From positions 1-8,795 of the forward strand of contig CAMLLA010000160.1 in the NCBI GenBank assembly GCA_946480525.1: a stretch of 8,795 nt of DNA, written 5' to 3'. The translations under genes were made by a program, and so were the position numbers. The notes below the pieces were generated by a model. It made no database searches. It was not told the DNA's origin and worked only from the letters and a program-made list of their open reading frames with translations. This DNA is from an uncultured Asticcacaulis sp. (GTDB taxonomy: Bacteria > Pseudomonadota > Alphaproteobacteria > Caulobacterales > Caulobacteraceae). Positions 1-7,256 of the stretch are shown here, piece by piece; within the stretch, counting starts at the first letter, position 1, and each line of letters begins with the position of its first letter.

Positions 1-1
1 T

Positions 2-418
2 TCGATGTACGGTCCTCTGGAGGGCGGGCACAAGCTCATCCCCGGTGTCCTCGACGCGGACGCCAGTGGCCGGCGTATGGAGATGACGCCCGGAGAACAG
101 GTGCGGGATTATCTGTATGTCGCAGATGCCGCTGGGGCCGTATGTCAATCCCTTCTGAGGACGCAGGTGCCGCCCGGGGAGATATTGAATATCTGTTCCG
201 GCCGTGAAGTGACGCTGAAGGCCATCGTGACGGCCGCGGTCGGCGCGTCCGAGAGTATCGTCTGGGGCGCCAAGCCTTACCGTCCGGGAGAGATGATGCG
301 TGTGGTCGGGAATCCAGCACGGGCAGAGCAGGTACTGGAATGGAAGGCGGCGACGGACCTTGACGCGGGCATGGCCGAAACCAAAGAATTTGAAGCATTA
401 AGACCAGTTGGGAAGTAA
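2..418 (+). CDS. NAD(P)-dependent sugar-nucleotide reductase/epimerase (extended SDR), C-terminal part; probable CDP-paratose synthase-like
   Basis: Only the last 138 codons are present; the reading frame is open to the left edge and stops at TAA 416-418. The visible part begins at the SMYGP stretch that follows the catalytic region in extended short-chain dehydrogenases. It continues with GEQVRDYLYVADAAGAV (about residues 32-48), the RDYxYVxD substrate-domain motif, and then GEILNICSG, the usual C-terminal strand. The Rossmann GxxGxxG and YxxxK motifs lie outside the window. From memory, the spacing of YG-(28 aa)-RDYLYV and the following WG...GEMM segment resembles Salmonella RfbS (Prt), the 4-reductase that forms CDP-paratose. 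The next gene is the epimerase acting on that product, which supports the same role. Other SDR functions (for example a 4-epimerase) remain possible because the N-terminal half cannot be seen. The SDR family is sure; the CDP-paratose synthase role is an inference. Confidence 0.85.
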   Translation, partial: SMYGPLEGGHKLIPGVLDADASGRRMEMTPGEQVRDYLYVADAAGAVCQSLLRTQVPPGEILNICSGREVTLKAIVTAAVGASESIVWGAKPYRPGEMMRVVGNPARAEQVLEWKAATDLDAGMAETKEFEALRPVGK

Positions 419-419
419 A

Positions 420-1448
420 ATGAAGTTGCTTATTACCGGTGGGGCCGGCTTTCTGGGGTCTAATCTTGCACGCTGGGCTATCGGCGAGGGCCACGATGTC
501 TGCGTTTTTGACAATCTGTCGCGGACATCGGCCTGGTCCAACGTTCTGTGGCTGCAGGAAGCAGGCAAGTTCGAATTCATCAATGGCGACGTCCGCATTC
601 AGAACGATATTGCCAGGGTTGTCGCGAAATTTCAGCCCGATGCTTTGTTCCATCTCGCCGGCCAGGTCGCGATGACGACCTCGATCGACAATCCGCGTAA
701 GGATTTCGAGATCAATGTCATGGGCACTTTTAACGTGCTCGACGCGGTAAGGCAGTTTTCCGCGCAAACCACGGTGATCTACAGTTCGACCAACAAGGTC
801 TATGGCGACCTTGAATGGGCGCGCTACGAAGAAGGCGCAAAGCGTTGGAAGCTCGCCGATCTTCCCAATGGCTTTGATGAAAATACGCCGCTCGATTTCC
901 ACTCTCCCTACGGTGTTTCGAAGGGCTCAGGCGACCAGTATTGCCTGGACTTCGCCCGCATATTTGGTCTCAAGACCGTAGTTTTCCGCCATTCGTCGAT
1001 GTACGGCGGCAGGCAGTTCGCCACGGCCGATCAGGGTTGGGTCGGCTGGTTCTGCCAGAAGGCGCTGGAACAGACGCTCGACGCAGGCAGCCCTGCCTTC
1101 ACCATCTCGGGAGACGGCAAGCAGGTGCGCGATGTGTTGCATGCCGAGGACATGATCTCGCTGTACCAGGCAGCTCTGGCAAACATCGATGCCGCTGCGG
1201 GCCAGGCGTTCAACATCGGTGGCGGCATGGACAACAGCTTGTCACTTCTGGAACTGTTCGGGCTGCTGGAGGAATTCAGCGGTACAAGCCTCCGGTTTAC
1301 ACACCTGCCGGCCCGTGAAAGCGATCAGCGTGTGTTCGTCGCCGACATCGCAAAGGCAGGCCGGTTGCTGAAATGGCAGCCAAAGGTTTCCGCAAGAGAA
1401 GGGGTCGCATCCATGTATAACTGGGTGCGAGAGGTCTATGGAAAGTAA
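420..1448 (+). CDS. rfbE: CDP-paratose 2-epimerase (CDP-tyvelose epimerase)
   Basis: The 342-aa product is an extended SDR enzyme expected to interconvert CDP-paratose and CDP-tyvelose by C2 epimerisation with bound NAD in the cytoplasm. Visible motifs are GGAGFLG (7-13, NAD binding), FDNLSR (30-35), HLAGQVAMTTSIDNP (78-92), YSSTNKVYGD (121-130) and HSPYGVSKGS (161-170), with catalytic Tyr164 and Lys168 and a Ser/Thr at 122-124. It also has RHSSMYGGRQFATADQGWVG (190-209) and SDQRVFVADI (301-310). These blocks match, nearly word for word, what I remember of Salmonella/Yersinia RfbE (Tyv), including the NKVYGD and DQGWVGWFCQKA segments, and length agrees (about 340 aa). I chose ATG 420 because the family starts at MKLLITGG and GGAAG (411-415) lies just upstream; an in-frame TTG at 408 would add four residues inside the preceding gene. 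The start is 1 bp after the upstream stop, and the end overlaps the next gene by 11 bp, so this is one operon. Confidence 0.93.
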   Translation: MKLLITGGAGFLGSNLARWAIGEGHDVCVFDNLSRTSAWSNVLWLQEAGKFEFINGDVRIQNDIARVVAKFQPDALFHLAGQVAMTTSIDNPRKDFEINVMGTFNVLDAVRQFSAQTTVIYSSTNKVYGDLEWARYEEGAKRWKLADLPNGFDENTPLDFHSPYGVSKGSGDQYCLDFARIFGLKTVVFRHSSMYGGRQFATADQGWVGWFCQKALEQTLDAGSPAFTISGDGKQVRDVLHAEDMISLYQAALANIDAAAGQAFNIGGGMDNSLSLLELFGLLEEFSGTSLRFTHLPARESDQRVFVADIAKAGRLLKWQPKVSAREGVASMYNWVREVYGK

Positions 1449-2085
1449 TCCTGATCATAAGTCGGCTTTTGAGACCCGGCGGCATGAGATCGAATCGACC
1501 AGGCCTAGCTTGCGTTTTGAATCGATCGCACAGTATGTGTCGGGCGATGGCGACGATGCGAGAATTCCGCTGACGGTCTTTTCGAATATGGTCCGGGCCT
1601 GCGAAGATCCGGCGCTTGAAAATGCGTTCAGGGAGCGGCTGCTGGCCCTTCCTGCTTGGGAGGAGGCCGTTACCAAGGTGTTGTGCAGCGCGCTGCCGAC
1701 GAAGGCGGTCATAAGGATTGTCGCCGATGTACTGGGACATAAAAAGCCCACGCATGTGCTGTCGCGCGTCAAATCGTTTTCGATGGTCGCCAATATATTC
1801 GATGCCATGGTGAACGACAGCCTCATTCAATTTGAAGTACCGTTTCACGCACAGGTAAGTATTGGCTCGGCCGTTGTCGCGCTGAACTACGAAGACCCGC
1901 TGCACAGCTGGCTGACCGGTACTGTCGCCGAAAAGAATACGCATTCCGTTTTTGTCCGTCTGGACGATATTCAGCGCTTCGATACTAAACGCCTGATTCC
2001 TGCACCGTTCATCCTGCTGATGGATGTCGAGCTGGTGAAGGAAAAGACGCTGTCGAAAATTCGCAATAAGGTTCTGGGAGCTTAA
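1438..2085 (+). CDS. Hypothetical protein of the polysaccharide operon (215 aa)
   Basis: I do not recognise this family. ATG 1438 lies inside the last codons of rfbE (11-bp overlap) with a purine-rich GAGAGGT at 1429-1435, so translation is probably coupled to rfbE; the next gene begins 3 bp after the stop. The product has no signal peptide and no membrane segment and should be cytoplasmic. The N-terminal 35 residues are charged and polar, and residues about 40-125 look helical. The C-terminal third (from about IQFEVPFHAQVSIGSAVV) alternates hydrophobic and polar residues like a small beta domain, ending in a basic KEKTLSKIRNKVLGA tail. No catalytic motif is obvious. The DNA is less GC-rich than cysNC (29/60 against 39/60 in sampled 60-base lines), fitting acquired polysaccharide genes. 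The position between a sugar-nucleotide epimerase and a glycosyltransferase suggests a role in glycan assembly or an accessory to the GT61 protein, but nothing in the sequence proves it. Confidence 0.8.
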   Translation: MESNPDHKSAFETRRHEIESTRPSLRFESIAQYVSGDGDDARIPLTVFSNMVRACEDPALENAFRERLLALPAWEEAVTKVLCSALPTKAVIRIVADVLGHKKPTHVLSRVKSFSMVANIFDAMVNDSLIQFEVPFHAQVSIGSAVVALNYEDPLHSWLTGTVAEKNTHSVFVRLDDIQRFDTKRLIPAPFILLMDVELVKEKTLSKIRNKVLGA

Positions 2086-2088
2086 CGC

Positions 2089-4092
2089 GTGGATCTCAAG
2101 ACGCTATTGGCCGGTTACAGGACACTGTCGGAGAGCGAGGCCGATCAAAAGCTAAGTGTTATTGCGAAGGCATATGACGCTTTAAGGTCACGTAACGCCG
2201 ATCTTGCCTTTGACACCTATCTTCGGGACCTGCCCGTTGATCTTGTCGCCAACCATTTCGGGTCCGACGGATTCGACGCCTACTACACATACAATAGCTG
2301 TGTAATGAATGGCCTGGGTGTGGATGACGACGTCTACTATTCGTCGGTAGTCCACAATATCGTGATGATGCTGACCTATCAGGCCCGTTTCATCGGACGG
2401 CGTCCCGCGGCCGAATGCGCTATTGTCGTGGGCGGCACCCCGGCCCAGTTCTGCAGGACGTTTGTGAATTCCAGCGTCGTGACAGGCGTCGGGTTTGTGG
2501 AAAGAGAAGCCTACGAAGATAATGCGCGGCGTTGTGTCGAAGCGTTCGAAGGCAATGCCAATGTTCTGAAAAACATTGTGCTTACCGACTATGAGAACTT
2601 TCCGAACTTCATCGCGTCCACGCCCTGCGAGGTCGGGCTGATCGCCTTGGGAGACGTCGCCCGGATTGCGGAATTCAATACCGTTCTGGCGCAGTCGATA
2701 CCCTTCCTGTCCGACAGCGCCTTTGTCTGCTTCACGGGGAGCCTGGACTGGGTTCTGCCCCAGGCCAAGGCGCTCAGCGAGCGCTTCCCATCGCTGGGCG
2801 TCGAGGTGAAGCCCTATCTTTGCAATACATCCGCAGGGCCACGCGAGCGTGCGGTCGTAGTCATCAGCGGGTTGAGGGAACCGTTTGCCCTTGAGCCTGA
2901 GGGAACGAATGCGGTCCCTGTACACTTCGTGAATGTCCATGCACAAGCGGATTCCGGGAATCAGAATTTTCGCGTAGCGTCCTATGGACGGGGCTTTACC
3001 AACCGTGGACACCTTGAGACCGTCGAAATCAAACGGCCCGTCGTCATCAAGTCTACCTCACCCCTGCCTCCATACACCCGCCACGCCATTGAAGGCCCGA
3101 TCGATATCAGCCATTATGCGGCCTTCGTCCGGGGGGGCGGAATCCGTTATTCCGCAGACCCGGTCCATTCGACCTATGTCTATGTCACCAATCGTGGCGA
3201 GGTCATCGAAGATTTCAACGAGCCCGGGCAGTATCTCAAGACCGAGGTCTTCAAGCGGGCGCAGGGAGAGGGGCCTTCCCGCACCAGTGAGTTTGAAGTC
3301 GGCCACAGGCAGAATTACAAGGGACAACTGATCCCCCTCTGTTTTTCGCCGGGCGTGCACAATTTCCATTCGCACTTTCTGCTGCAATGCTTTCCGCGCG
3401 TTCTGGTCGCGCGGGAGATTTGTCCCGAGGCCAGGTTTGCGGTGCCGTGGGATCTGAAGCGCTATCAAAAGGAAATGCTCGAACTGGTCGGCGTTCCCGC
3501 GGACCGACTCGTTCCCATCTATCCTGACGGGACCGTTTACTGCGATGAACTGATTATTCCGCATCTTTGGCCAGCAATCTTCTCCCGTTACAGCGAGCAG
3601 ATTTATCGTGAGATGATTGACCGCGTCGGTCCCAATCCCAGCCGGCCATCGCGGCGGATCCTGATCAGCCGTGAAGCCCGCACGACCTGGCGCAACATGG
3701 TCAACTATAATGTCGTCAAGGACATACTGACAGACGAGTTCAACTTCGAGGTCGTCAGCCCGGACAAGTTCAAGCTTGTCGACGAAATCAACCTGTTCAA
3801 GGAAAGCGCCGTTATCGCCGGCGCCGAAGGTGCGGGTCTGTACAATTGCTGCTTTGCGACGGAAAAGTCGGCTGTCCTGAACATGGCGGACCAGGACTAC
3901 GTCATGTACATCGTGGGCAGCATGGCGGAAATTCGCGGGTTCGAACTGGGCTATGTCTTCGGCGAGAGTTTCCAAGCGGATGAGGACCTGACGCGAAGGG
4001 CGGGCCATACTGACTTCGTGATCGATCCCCGTGCCTTGAGATCGGCCACACGACAGCTTATCGACAAGCTGGAAGATCGTTGGGGACGGTAA
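2089..4092 (+). CDS. Two-domain protein: unassigned Rossmann-like N-terminal half plus GT61 (DUF563) glycosyltransferase
   Basis: The 667-aa product starts at GTG 2089, with GGAG (2077-2080) eight bases upstream and 3 bp after the previous stop. The C-terminal part (about 410-605) carries the pattern of GT61/DUF563 glycosyltransferases: PGVHNFHSHFLLQCFPRVL (421-439, the N-x-x-H region), VPWDLKRYQKEMLELVG (452-468), SRRILISRE (521-529) and AGAEGAGLYNCCF (577-589), the family's G-x-x-G-A-G-L-x-N box. Residues about 335-410 resemble the strand-rich lead-in of these enzymes. The first 270 residues have AIVVGGTPAQF (111-121), GVGFVERE (133-140) and EVGLIALGD (181-189), a strand-helix order reminiscent of a class I methyltransferase fold, but without a convincing SAM-binding glycine loop. 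No signal peptide or membrane helix is seen, so it probably acts in the cytoplasm, adding a sugar to a lipid-linked glycan. The GT61 assignment is good; donor, acceptor and N-terminal function are unknown. Confidence 0.87.
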   Translation: MDLKTLLAGYRTLSESEADQKLSVIAKAYDALRSRNADLAFDTYLRDLPVDLVANHFGSDGFDAYYTYNSCVMNGLGVDDDVYYSSVVHNIVMMLTYQARFIGRRPAAECAIVVGGTPAQFCRTFVNSSVVTGVGFVEREAYEDNARRCVEAFEGNANVLKNIVLTDYENFPNFIASTPCEVGLIALGDVARIAEFNTVLAQSIPFLSDSAFVCFTGSLDWVLPQAKALSERFPSLGVEVKPYLCNTSAGPRERAVVVISGLREPFALEPEGTNAVPVHFVNVHAQADSGNQNFRVASYGRGFTNRGHLETVEIKRPVVIKSTSPLPPYTRHAIEGPIDISHYAAFVRGGGIRYSADPVHSTYVYVTNRGEVIEDFNEPGQYLKTEVFKRAQGEGPSRTSEFEVGHRQNYKGQLIPLCFSPGVHNFHSHFLLQCFPRVLVAREICPEARFAVPWDLKRYQKEMLELVGVPADRLVPIYPDGTVYCDELIIPHLWPAIFSRYSEQIYREMIDRVGPNPSRPSRRILISREARTTWRNMVNYNVVKDILTDEFNFEVVSPDKFKLVDEINLFKESAVIAGAEGAGLYNCCFATEKSAVLNMADQDYVMYIVGSMAEIRGFELGYVFGESFQADEDLTRRAGHTDFVIDPRALRSATRQLIDKLEDRWGR

Positions 4093-4094
4093 TA

Positions 4095-4127
4095 TTAGAG
4101 CGGAATGACCTCATCATTCCGCCCTAA
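4095..4127 (+). terminator. Inverted repeat after the plus-strand operon, probable terminator
   Basis: Arms 4095-4108 (TTAGAGCGGAATGA) and 4114-4127 pair over 14 bp with a single mismatch (4099/4123) around a 5-base loop, starting 2 bases after the stop at 4092. The sequence that follows (4130-4139, CTTTTGCTTT) is T-rich on the plus strand, though not a clean T-run. It sits between convergent genes, so it may serve both. The TTAGAGCG end also makes it look like a dispersed palindromic repeat recruited as a terminator. Confidence 0.6.
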
Positions 4128-4141
4128 GCTTTTGCTTTGTC

Positions 4142-4191
4142 GCGATATTTATGGCGAAAACTGTTTCACACTTTTCGCCATATCGCTCTAG
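4142..4191 (-). repeat. Palindromic repeat, copy 1 (end of the fusion glycosyltransferase gene)
   Basis: Arms 4150-4160 and 4172-4182 pair perfectly over 11 bp (TATGGCGAAAA against its complement) around an 11-base loop. After a 4-base bulge (4146-4149), 4142-4145 pairs with 4183-4186. Read on the minus strand, it opens with CTAGAGCGATATGGCGAAA (complement of 4173-4191), and the first four bases of that repeat supply the TAG stop codon of the fusion glycosyltransferase. The same 19 bases occur on the plus strand at 7257-7275. As an RNA hairpin directly after the stop codon it could end or stabilise the minus-strand transcript. Confidence 0.65.
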
Positions 4192-7106
4192 CTATCCAGC
4201 CATCGTGTCGGCACGGAATCAGGGCGCTCCGAATGAAGCGATGCTGTCGTCTGGCGCGCGGCATAGGTCTCGTCGAACCAGGCCGCTACGCCGTTGATGT
4301 CCGCAACACCGACGGGCTTGCCATCGACGCGGGCAGGCCAGCCCCAGTCGGGAACGGCGGATTGCGGGCATCCGAACGGAAGCGGTGAGTGCGTCTGGAG
4401 GCGCATCCGGGGACCAAGCACGCGTTCTCCGCTTTGCAGCGCCTGCTCCATTTCCACCTGGCCGAGTTGTCCCCGGGAGACACGGGCCTGCAGTTCCTGC
4501 GCGATCAGTTCGTAATAACGGCGGAAGTCGAGCGGCAGTGGCCCCAAGGTCGGCTTGAGCACATCGGCGGCCTGGAGCGCGGCTTCAAGTGAAAACGGTT
4601 GCTGCCCCTGGACATTGAAACCAGTGCCGGCATGCATGCTGCCGATTTCGCGTTCCACATCGGTGCCGTAGGCGCGGCCCTGCGCCGCCCCGACGTGTAG
4701 GGACGTTCCAATGCTCTTGGTATGCCGGCCAATAACGACGATCGGCCTGTTCACAAAGGCGACGCGCGTACTCAGGCCCGCCGCCACGCGGTAGGCAAAG
4801 TATTCGCCAAGACGTTGTGGCATGAAGACGCCGCGGTTCGCATCCCTGACCTTCTTGACGAGATCGCGATGCAGGACGACCGAACCCGTATGCCGGATAT
4901 TGCTGGAGTTTACCAGGCGCCGTGCAGCTTCGGGACCGGACAGAAGAAAGACAGTGTCATCGAATTCCGTGGGATCAATCGTATTGGCGAGTGTCGGCTC
5001 CGGATAGCTTGGCCAGTGGTAGCGCAGACGGCTGGCGAAAATCATGTCAGCGCCGCTGCTTTCGATCACATTTTCCAGTACGGTGAAACGGCTGCGGAGA
5101 ATCTGGTCGTCGTCGCCCATGTGACTCAGCCAGACCCCCGTCGCCTTGGAATAGGCGAAGTCGGTGTTGCGTCCGTAATCAAGCTGCGCCGGTGGCGTGA
5201 CAACCTGTAAGCGCCTGTCGTCGAACTGTTTCAGGTACTGCAAGGTTCCATCGGACGAATGGTTGTCGCTGATGACAACTTCGGTATCGGCAGGAATTGA
5301 CGCCAGAAGGTTCGGAAGAACGACTTCCAGCGTTTCACGGCCATTCAGGGTTGGAATAATGATCGAATGCAGGAAATCGCGCGACGCCACGTGCGCGGGC
5401 GTGGCCGTCGATACCTCGATCTTCGACGAGATGAGGGCCAGTGCCGCCCCGCCAGCATAGGGGGGGCAGAACTCCGATGCCTCGATCCACAGGGTCGTAA
5501 AAATCTCGCCGATCAGGTCCTCGGGGACCGGGAAGGTGAAGGTCTGGGCACCCGCCTCCAGGGCCAGCCGCACGGTGGCCAGGGTTCTGTCGCCTATGCC
5601 GATCCTGGCGACTTGATTTTTGCAGCCTTCGTGTGTTCCCAACTGCATCCGCACCTGGCGATCAGGGCCTTTCGCTATGGGAATCCGCACCGTTGACCTG
5701 GGACCGACAGTCCATCTGTAGGGGCCGAATGCGCTTGGCTGGGCATCGCCCCATCCAGACGGAAAGAGATTGTTCTGGCTGAAATCGACACGATCGAGAA
5801 GCCGACTTGTGCCGAGCCGCCGCCCAAATGTCTTCAAGGTTGAGATTCGGGCATGATCTATGTGCATTGCGGCGAGGCGGCTCCTCACCACAATGGGCTC
5901 CGCAAAATAGCCTTCCGCGCCGGATGCTCTCCATTGCTCCAGCCGTACCGAAAGGTGATCGAAAATCCAGGATTTCTGGCCTAACAGGACGTCCGGATAG
6001 CTGTAGTTGAAGGTGAACCAAGCCGCGATATCGTCACGTCTGTCGGATTTGTGCTCCGACTGCTCGATATCATTGGCCAGTCGTCCCAGGTGATTATCTC
6101 CCAATCCCAAGAGCGGCTTCTGCCATAGGAGAGCCTGGAGACCCACGCTGGAACATACGGTCGCGATCTGGTCGACGTGCCGGACGAGTTGTTGTCCAGA
6201 GCCTGGCCGGTTCCTAAGTTCCGGCCAGATAAAAGCATTCGGGTATCTGTACTTGATGTACTCGATTTCCTGGAGGGTCAGGGCTCTGCAATCCGGATGC
6301 TCGGTGACTATAACAGCCGTCTCGGAAGGCGCTTTTTCCAGAACGTCCAACACGGTGTGCGCCTGGGACCGGTACCCGCAGGCGCTGTCGAAAAAGAACA
6401 CCCCATTGGTATGATTGGCCAGCAGGGTCCTGCTGCTGAACTGTGCCGTTTCGGCGAGCAGATCGGCCGTGCTGTCCAGGGTTTCAAAGGCTTCATTCAG
6501 CGCCCCCCTGATCCGGTGCAGTGCGGCCAAGGCGTCGCCAGGCTGTGATTTTATACGGTGGCTCTGCGCCGGGTAGGACCACTTGTGAAAGCCCAAGGGA
6601 TCGAGATAATAGGTCAGCAGGTAGGGCGAGCGGGTAAAAAGGCTGGCTTCCTTGTGGAGAATCAAGGCTTTGGGGAAGAGCAGTCTTAAGTGCGGGGCTG
6701 GCGCCCACGTCACGATGATGTCGGGTTCGAACCCGTCGAACCTGGGCGACAAGGCGGCGGCGAAAGCTTCTGCCAGGGACTTTGCTCGCGCGGCGTCGCC
6801 GGCGTCACCCTCATGACCGGAATAGCCCATCAGGTAGCCGTAATGGTCCTGGAACAGCGTGTTGACATTTAGTTGCGGTGTTGTCAGGCACGAAAGCAGC
6901 GCGTCTTCTTCCACGATGATCAGGGAGGACTCTGCTATGCCGTGTTCACAGGCGAGGCGCGAAAAGTGACTCGACAGGAGCATACGCGCGTCAGCGCCGG
7001 ATCGTATGAGCTCTATGAGGCACGGCGTATCCTTTTCGATATGCGCTACCCGCCACATGAATGCGTTCTGATCCGTCAGCGGATCCTCGTAAAACAGCAC
7101 CCTCAT
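4188..7106 (-). CDS. Dual glycosyltransferase fusion: capsule-synthesis-like GT-B domain, beta-sandwich module, GT2 domain
   Basis: The 972-aa product starts at ATG (7104-7106), MRVLFYEDP, a usual beginning for capsule/GT-B proteins. Residues 1-400 resemble capsular polysaccharide (KpsC/KpsS-type) glycosyltransferases: VIVTEHPDC (265-273) and DQIATVCSSVGLQALLWQKP (312-331) followed by LLGLGDN (332-338), the typical nucleotide-sugar-binding end. Residues about 445-565 (from GWGDAQPSAFGPYRWTVG) look like the all-beta, W-rich module often attached to polysaccharide GTs. Residues about 579-790 are a GT2 domain: SIIIPTLNGRETL (581-593), VISDNHSSDGT (611-621) and the metal-binding HMGDDDQIL (662-670). 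The last 180 residues are an unassigned helical tail. There is no signal peptide or membrane helix. It probably adds two different sugars to a cytoplasmic glycan intermediate; donors are unknown. It converges on the GT61 operon and is separated from cysNC by a terminator, so it is probably transcribed alone. Confidence 0.88.
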   Translation of the reverse strand: MRVLFYEDPLTDQNAFMWRVAHIEKDTPCLIELIRSGADARMLLSSHFSRLACEHGIAESSLIIVEEDALLSCLTTPQLNVNTLFQDHYGYLMGYSGHEGDAGDAARAKSLAEAFAAALSPRFDGFEPDIIVTWAPAPHLRLLFPKALILHKEASLFTRSPYLLTYYLDPLGFHKWSYPAQSHRIKSQPGDALAALHRIRGALNEAFETLDSTADLLAETAQFSSRTLLANHTNGVFFFDSACGYRSQAHTVLDVLEKAPSETAVIVTEHPDCRALTLQEIEYIKYRYPNAFIWPELRNRPGSGQQLVRHVDQIATVCSSVGLQALLWQKPLLGLGDNHLGRLANDIEQSEHKSDRRDDIAAWFTFNYSYPDVLLGQKSWIFDHLSVRLEQWRASGAEGYFAEPIVVRSRLAAMHIDHARISTLKTFGRRLGTSRLLDRVDFSQNNLFPSGWGDAQPSAFGPYRWTVGPRSTVRIPIAKGPDRQVRMQLGTHEGCKNQVARIGIGDRTLATVRLALEAGAQTFTFPVPEDLIGEIFTTLWIEASEFCPPYAGGAALALISSKIEVSTATPAHVASRDFLHSIIIPTLNGRETLEVVLPNLLASIPADTEVVISDNHSSDGTLQYLKQFDDRRLQVVTPPAQLDYGRNTDFAYSKATGVWLSHMGDDDQILRSRFTVLENVIESSGADMIFASRLRYHWPSYPEPTLANTIDPTEFDDTVFLLSGPEAARRLVNSSNIRHTGSVVLHRDLVKKVRDANRGVFMPQRLGEYFAYRVAAGLSTRVAFVNRPIVVIGRHTKSIGTSLHVGAAQGRAYGTDVEREIGSMHAGTGFNVQGQQPFSLEAALQAADVLKPTLGPLPLDFRRYYELIAQELQARVSRGQLGQVEMEQALQSGERVLGPRMRLQTHSPLPFGCPQSAVPDWGWPARVDGKPVGVADINGVAAWFDETYAARQTTASLHSERPDSVPTRWLDS

Positions 7107-7142
7107 TCTATCGACGATCCCATAAGGCTATGATTTGCAAAG

Positions 7143-7171
7143 ACCATATTGTCTTGCAGTTCCGTTGTCAG
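7143..7171 (-). promoter_or_regulatory. Candidate promoter for the fusion glycosyltransferase gene
   Basis: Reading the minus strand, CTGACA (complement of 7166-7171; 5/6 match to the -35 consensus) and TATGGT (complement of 7143-7148; 4/6 match to the -10) are separated by 17 bases. The predicted transcription start would be near 7136, leaving a leader of about 30 bases before ATG 7106. A terminator after cysNC makes a separate promoter here plausible. An imperfect dyad, 7137-7144 with 7151-7157, covers the -10 and could be an operator. This is weak pattern evidence only. Confidence 0.3.
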
Positions 7172-7256
7172 GCGATTTAAGAGGATACCGCACAGATATA
7201 TCGTCATGGCGGTGGCCGTCATGTCCGGAATAATGCGATGGGTAGCCCGCCTGCCG

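Noticed and set aside
408..419. TTG start for rfbE four codons upstream
   Set aside because: ATG 420 fits the family N-terminus (MKLLITGG) and has GGAAG upstream; the TTG lies within the preceding gene.
36..902. 288-codon minus-strand frame
   Set aside because: It lies opposite the SDR gene and rfbE, both of which have clear family motifs; its translation is rich in Arg/Pro and shows no domain.
1297..1944. 215-codon minus-strand frame spanning the rfbE/hypothetical junction
   Set aside because: It overlaps the conserved C-terminus of rfbE and the coupled start of the next gene; no support of its own.
2188..3012. 274-codon minus-strand frame
   Set aside because: Antisense to the GT61 protein gene, no ribosome binding site or recognisable motif; a by-product of GC-rich codon use.
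3058..4008. 316-codon minus-strand frame
   Set aside because: Antisense to the GT61 domain itself, whose motifs are conserved on the plus strand.
4722..5210. 162-codon plus-strand frame opposite the fusion glycosyltransferase
   Set aside because: Antisense to the GT2 domain, no motif, no ribosome binding site seen.
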